In this document: in pieces, positions 15,193 to 18,302 of the stretch
How the letters are laid out: each line of letters opens with the position of its first letter
Position numbering within the stretch: position 1 is the stretch's first letter
NCBI GenBank assembly: GCA_014238345.1
Contig: JABABF010000149.1
Location: 1 to 18,302, forward strand
DNA length: 18,302 bases
Source: Gammaproteobacteria bacterium
Lineage (GTDB): Bacteria; Pseudomonadota; Gammaproteobacteria; JABABF01
Direction: 5' to 3'
Made by a program: the position numbers and the translations under genes
Notes under the pieces: model-generated
Seen by the model: only the letters and a program-made list of their open reading frames with translations
Database searches by the model: none
Told to the model about the DNA's origin: nothing

Positions 15193-15704
15193 ATGAATCT
15201 CTCAAAAAAACGGCGCGTTATATTGGCTCTATCAAATCTTTAAATTGACGGCCACAATAAAAAACTTGCGGCTATAGGATCGAACCAAAACCGTCGATAG
15301 ATCGGCTTTATTGCAGGTGGAGAGCGGTCGTGATTGGCCACTGGTGAGGACGATGCTTTAAGAAGTATTTATAAAAGAATACAGCATGCTGTGGGCATTG
15401 ATAAGGCCACAAAATAGCTGGTTGAAGATTTGTTTCAATATGCTTATGGAAGGTTTGAATAATGTGTTATAAATACTAGAAATATGGATTCGTTGTCGTA
15501 TATTCTAAAACATGAAGGCAACAATATAGCAGCAAATCTTCGGGCATTATGCAGCACATGTGCAGCATATGTAATGAAGGAGCAAAAAACTTGGTTGGGG
15601 AGCCACCTAGTTGGACATGGCTACTTGGGCAGTTGCGCCGAGCTTCCGTAGGGGATCAAAAAGAGGCTTTAAAATGGCTGAAGGAAAAATTCAACGAGTC
15701 ATAA
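15193..15704 (+). pseudogene. Decayed HNH-endonuclease-like gene (five in-frame stops plus 11-bp duplication)
   Basis: One frame stays protein-like for 369 bp, interrupted only by stops TAA 15241, TAG 15298, TGA 15331, TAG 15415 and TAA 15460. Readable pieces include MNLSKKRRVILALSNL, DDALRSIYKRIQHAVGIDK, LVEDLFQYAYGRFE and SYILKHEGNNIAANLRALCS. The last resembles the HNH pattern ...EGGxNxxxNLRALCSTCN. Within it, TGCAGCACATG (15550-15560) is tandemly repeated as TGCAGCATATG (15561-15571). Removing one copy joins LCSTC to NEGAKNLVGEPPSWTWLLGQ and LRRASVGDQKEALKWLKEKF ending at TAA 15702-15704, restoring an HNH C-terminus. The region is about one-third GC, unlike the flanks, so it was probably acquired. 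It ends three bases from the convergent fghA stop. A restriction-type nuclease is the likeliest origin. The 15193-15336 part is less certain. Confidence 0.7.
15550..15571. repeat. 11-bp tandem duplication inside the HNH motif
   Basis: TGCAGCACATG is followed directly by TGCAGCATATG, differing at one of 11 positions (15557 versus 15568). The duplication shifts the reading frame by +2 exactly between the LCSTC and NEGAKN parts of the remnant's HNH motif. Confidence 0.85.
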
Positions 15705-15707
15705 CTC

Positions 15708-16562
15708 CTAACCTCCACCCTCCAAAAACGCTCGCGCATGATGGGCGATGTGCCCGTCGATAAAGCTCGCCACGAAGTAATAGCTGTGGTCATAGCCTTC
15801 CTGTAGACGCAAATTCAGGCTCTGCCCGGTCATATCGCAGGCCTCGCGTAATGTGTGAGGTAGCAGTTGTCCCGCCGCTAAAAACTCGTCCTCGGTGCCT
15901 TGATCTACCAATAATGGCGGGCAGCTTTTGCCGCTCTTGATCAACTCCACCACATCCCAATCGCACCACGCCGCACGATCCTCCCCCAAATAACCGCTCA
16001 AAGCTTTCTTGCCCCAGTCGCAAGCGCTGAGATGGCAGATTGGCGCCAGCGCTGAAACTGCACGATAACGCCCCGGATTGCGTAGCGCTAAGAGCATGGC
16101 TCCGTGGCCGCCCATGGAAAATCCCATCATCCCCTGCCTGCTCATGTCAGCGGGGAAATGTGCGGCCACCAATGCTGGCAACTCTTCGCTGACATAGCTG
16201 AACATGCGGTAATGGCCGCTCCATGGCGCGACCGTAGCATCGACATAAAAACCGGCACCTGTGCCAAAGTCGTAGGTCTCGTCTTCGCCAGCGATGCCCG
16301 CCCCCCGAGGGCTGGTGTCGGGCGCTACAACTATCACTCCGTGCTCGGCAGCATGGCGCTGGAAACCACCTTTGATGGTGAAGTTCTCTTCGGTGCTGGT
16401 CAAGCCCGACAGCCACCAGATCACTGGCACTTTGTCACCCGCCTCGGCCTGTGGTGGCACATAGACCGAAAAGCGCATCGGTGTGTTGACGCTTTGCGAT
16501 GGGTGCCGGTAGATGCCCTGTACCCCGCCGAAGCTTTTGTTGCTACTGATGGTCTCCACCAC
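15708..16562 (-). CDS. fghA: S-formylglutathione hydrolase
   Basis: Second step of glutathione-dependent formaldehyde oxidation: hydrolyses S-formylglutathione to formate and glutathione in the cytoplasm. It is a 284-residue alpha/beta hydrolase of the esterase D family, with VIWWLSGLTSTEENF (47-61), APDTSPRG (80-87), nucleophile Ser149 in GFSMGGHGA, the acid in DQGTEDEF (Asp225) and His259 in GYDHSYYF. The start is GTG at 16562, overlapping the last base of the frmA stop (TAGTG), so translation is probably coupled to frmA. The stop is TAG at 15708-15710, three bases from the end of the HNH remnant, with no terminator between. The assignment is firm because of the frmA partner. Confidence 0.95.
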   Translation of the reverse strand: MVETISSNKSFGGVQGIYRHPSQSVNTPMRFSVYVPPQAEAGDKVPVIWWLSGLTSTEENFTIKGGFQRHAAEHGVIVVAPDTSPRGAGIAGEDETYDFGTGAGFYVDATVAPWSGHYRMFSYVSEELPALVAAHFPADMSRQGMMGFSMGGHGAMLLALRNPGRYRAVSALAPICHLSACDWGKKALSGYLGEDRAAWCDWDVVELIKSGKSCPPLLVDQGTEDEFLAAGQLLPHTLREACDMTGQSLNLRLQEGYDHSYYFVASFIDGHIAHHARAFLEGGG

Positions 16563-17671
16563 TAAAACACCACCACGCTACGGATAGATTCACCAGAGCG
16601 CATTAAGTCAAAAGCCAGGTTGATGTCAGCGAGCGGCATGGTGTGGGTGATCATCGGGTCGATTTGTATTTTCCCCTCCATATACCAATCGACAATTTTG
16701 GGGACATCACTGCGACCGCGCATACCGCCAAAGGCAGTGCCGCGCCACACGCGACCAGTCACCAATTGAAATGGACGGGTGCTAATCTCCTGTCCCGCGC
16801 CAGCGACACCGATGATAATCGACTCCCCCCAGCCCTTGTGGCAACATTCCAGCGCTTGGCGCATGGTCTTAACATTGCCGATGCACTCAAAACTAAAATC
16901 TGCGCCACCACCCGTTAAATCCACCAGATAGGCCGTCAAATCACCCTCGACTTCCGCCGCATTGACAAAATGTGTCATGCCAAATTGTTCCGCCAACTCA
17001 CGGCGCGCTGGATTAATGTCAACACCGATTATCTGATGCGCCCCGGCGAGGCGCGCCCCCTGCACCACATTTAAGCCGATGCCGCCCAAACCGAAGACGA
17101 CCACATTGTCGCCAGGCTTAACTTTGGCGGTGTTGATGACCGCGCCGATGCCGGTACTCACCCCACAACCGATGTAACAGACTTTGTCGAAAGGCGCGTC
17201 TGAGCGGATCTTCGCCACCGCGATTTCGGGCAAGACGGTATGGTGGGCAAAGGTGGAGGTTCCCATGTAATGGTAGATGGGTTCGCCGTCCAATGAAAAG
17301 CGGCTACTACCGTCCGGCATCAGCCCTTGTCCCTGTGTTGTTCGAATCGCCTGGCACAGATTAGTTTTGCCGCTGGTGCAGTAGTCGCACTGTCGACATT
17401 CCGGCGTATAGAGCGGGATGACATGATCACCCTCGCGCAACGAGGTTACGCCCGCTCCGACCGCCACCACCACACCGGCACCTTCATGGCCGAGAATAGC
17501 AGGGAAAATGCCCTCCGGGTCGGCACCAGACAAGGTGAAGGCATCGGTATGGCAAACACCAGTCGCCTTGATTTCCACCAGTACTTCACCGGCTTTGGGC
17601 CCGTCCAGCGACACGGTCTCCACGCTAAGTGCGCGACCCGCCTGCACAGCTACGGCAGCTTGTGTTTGCAT
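16562..17671 (-). CDS. frmA: S-(hydroxymethyl)glutathione dehydrogenase / class III alcohol dehydrogenase
   Basis: Oxidises S-hydroxymethylglutathione with NAD+ to S-formylglutathione. The 369-residue zinc MDR enzyme has catalytic-zinc ligands Cys40 (ATGVCHTDAFTLSG), His62 (GHEGAG) and Cys169 (IGCGVSTGIGA). The structural-zinc cysteines are 92, 95, 98 and 106 (ECRQCDYCTSGKTNLC). The Rossmann motif GLGGIG is at 194-199, with the NAD-selecting GVDINPARRELA after it. The class III GAINTAKVxPG-like segment is also present. Start is the ATG at 17671 with GAGAGA just upstream. A TTG at 17686 in the same frame is less likely. It is followed by fghA with a one-base overlap. No FrmR-type regulator lies beside it. 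Probably formaldehyde detoxification. Nothing here shows dedicated methylotrophy. Confidence 0.96.
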   Translation of the reverse strand: MQTQAAVAVQAGRALSVETVSLDGPKAGEVLVEIKATGVCHTDAFTLSGADPEGIFPAILGHEGAGVVVAVGAGVTSLREGDHVIPLYTPECRQCDYCTSGKTNLCQAIRTTQGQGLMPDGSSRFSLDGEPIYHYMGTSTFAHHTVLPEIAVAKIRSDAPFDKVCYIGCGVSTGIGAVINTAKVKPGDNVVVFGLGGIGLNVVQGARLAGAHQIIGVDINPARRELAEQFGMTHFVNAAEVEGDLTAYLVDLTGGGADFSFECIGNVKTMRQALECCHKGWGESIIIGVAGAGQEISTRPFQLVTGRVWRGTAFGGMRGRSDVPKIVDWYMEGKIQIDPMITHTMPLADINLAFDLMRSGESIRSVVVF

Positions 17672-18038
17672 GATCTCTCTCAGCAAAAAGCCAAGCTCAG
17701 AGCATAGCCTATTCAGTGCTCAGCCACACCTCATCGCGGTTGAGATAAGGAAGTGATCAAGTTCAGCCCCGCTGTGAGCATAACCCGATAGCGACCGAAG
17801 CACTTATGATGTGGTTTTTACTCCGCGGTACGCGATTGACCCTTTGTTGAACACCTGCTAAATGATCAATCACGCAGACAGACAAAGTCATCGCCAAACC
17901 GCTCATCACCAGACTCAGCGTAGCGCTCCGCTGTGTGCTACAAAAGGCTCGGAGCAAAAAGCGTTGAGCAGAAGGCCTAACCAACGCTCCATACGGCTCT
18001 ATGTAGCGAACAATGCGCGATTTCCCGCGCCATGACTC
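17672..18038. other. Intergenic region between frmA and the TRAP gene
   Basis: About 370 bp without a supported gene. It must contain the frmA promoter (minus strand). TATGCT at 17706-17701 is a possible -10, but I see no convincing -35. Short ORFs here lack ribosome sites and recognisable motifs. Confidence 0.45.
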
Positions 18039-18044
18039 TATAAT
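18039..18044 (+). promoter_or_regulatory. Consensus -10 (TATAAT) ahead of the TRAP small-permease gene
   Basis: A perfect TATAAT lies at 18039-18044. The sequence 17 nt upstream has no good -35, so strength is uncertain. It would start transcription near 18051, about 40 nt before the chosen GTG at 18093. This argues for a start codon downstream of 18051. Confidence 0.4.
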
Positions 18045-18092
18045 GCAAACCCGCGCCAGATTTGGGCAACCCGCTGGGTCGCTCTGCTAAGT

Positions 18093-18302
18093 GTGCGCCT
18101 CCTATACCTGCTGGTGAAGCGACTTCCCGCCCTGCTAAATGACCTTGATCGCCTGAATATCCGCATGTGCGCTGCCATCGCCTGGTGCACAGTCGGCATG
18201 GTCTTCATCACCGCCACCGTTGTCGTGCTACGCTACGGTTTTTCGATCGGGTCTATCGCCACACAAGAATCTGTGAATTATTTGCATGCCACATTAATCA
18301 CA
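18093..18302 (+). CDS. TRAP transporter small permease (DctQ-like), cut by window edge
   Basis: The frame is open from 18036 to the window end. It encodes an N-terminal part, NDLDRLNIRMCAAIAW, then a membrane helix TVGMVFITATVVVLRYGF followed by SIGSIATQESVNYLHA. This matches the DctQ family pattern (DRLN...W...VVLRYxFxxGSIxxQE). DctQ is the four-helix small subunit of TRAP uptake systems, pairing with DctM and a periplasmic DctP for carboxylates or related acids. No ATG lies in the right place. GTG at 18093 is my choice, with only GGGTC upstream. The start codon is uncertain. The dctM partner is expected just to the right of the window. Confidence 0.75.
   Translation, partial: MRLLYLLVKRLPALLNDLDRLNIRMCAAIAWCTVGMVFITATVVVLRYGFSIGSIATQESVNYLHATLIT

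Noticed and set aside
15270..15300. GGTTCGATCC on the minus strand, resembling a tRNA T-loop
   Set aside because: No flanking T-stem pairing, anticodon arm or acceptor stem can be built around it. It lies within the HNH remnant.
17763..17984. Minus-strand 73-aa ORF upstream of frmA with a possible membrane helix
   Set aside because: No ribosome site or promoter of its own and no recognisable family.

Overview
The window reads as a chromosomal segment of a gammaproteobacterium of moderately high GC. The support is the block purE-tsaC-hemF-aroE-yheV-like (the YheV/DUF2387 zinc ribbon is a gammaproteobacterial family), together with Acs, glutathione-dependent formaldehyde oxidation and a TRAP transporter. 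No rRNA, tRNA or CRISPR array is visible. The genus cannot be named from this sequence.

Layout. 1-576 (minus): the start of an AT-richer coiled-coil gene that runs off the left edge, with its own good sigma70-type promoter. 705-2645 (minus): acetyl-CoA synthetase, divergent from a flavodoxin-fold NADPH-dependent FMN reductase (2777-3388, plus). 3389-4404: about 1 kb with no standard gene. It holds a hairpin-like inverted repeat, a (CCTAGG)3 palindrome and a 29-residue putative lipoprotein gene (4088-4177, minus) with its own extended -10 promoter. 4405-6042 (plus): a type II NADH dehydrogenase-like protein with a C-terminal cyclic-nucleotide-binding-like domain, overlapping by 16 bp the convergent GPH-type transporter gene (6027-7424, minus). 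7580-11377 (plus): class II fructose-bisphosphate aldolase of the Calvin-cycle subtype, a GlcD-like FAD oxidase and an MFS transporter, closely packed. 11427-11774: an internally deleted, frameshifted IS5-family remnant. 11899-15034 (plus): purE, tsaC, hemF, aroE and yheV-like, each overlapping the next by 4-8 bp. 15193-15704: an AT-rich, decayed HNH-endonuclease-like gene with five in-frame stops and an 11-bp tandem duplication inside the HNH motif. 15708-17671 (minus): frmA and fghA, translationally coupled. From about 18093 (plus): the start of a TRAP small permease (DctQ) that runs off the right edge.

Functionally this is mostly housekeeping and central carbon metabolism: acetate activation, an energy-non-conserving NADH:quinone route, aldolase with 2-hydroxyacid oxidation, purine, heme, aromatic and tRNA-t6A biosynthesis, and formaldehyde detoxification. 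Accessory material sits at the edges and gaps: the coiled-coil gene, the IS5 remnant and the HNH remnant.

The items most worth following are the HNH remnant (not an open frame, found by reading through its stops), the NADH dehydrogenase fused to a CNB-like domain, the tiny lipoprotein in its otherwise empty intergenic region, and the TsaC whose usual second basic site in the KxR...K signature appears to be Cys. No complete undescribed multi-gene system is visible.
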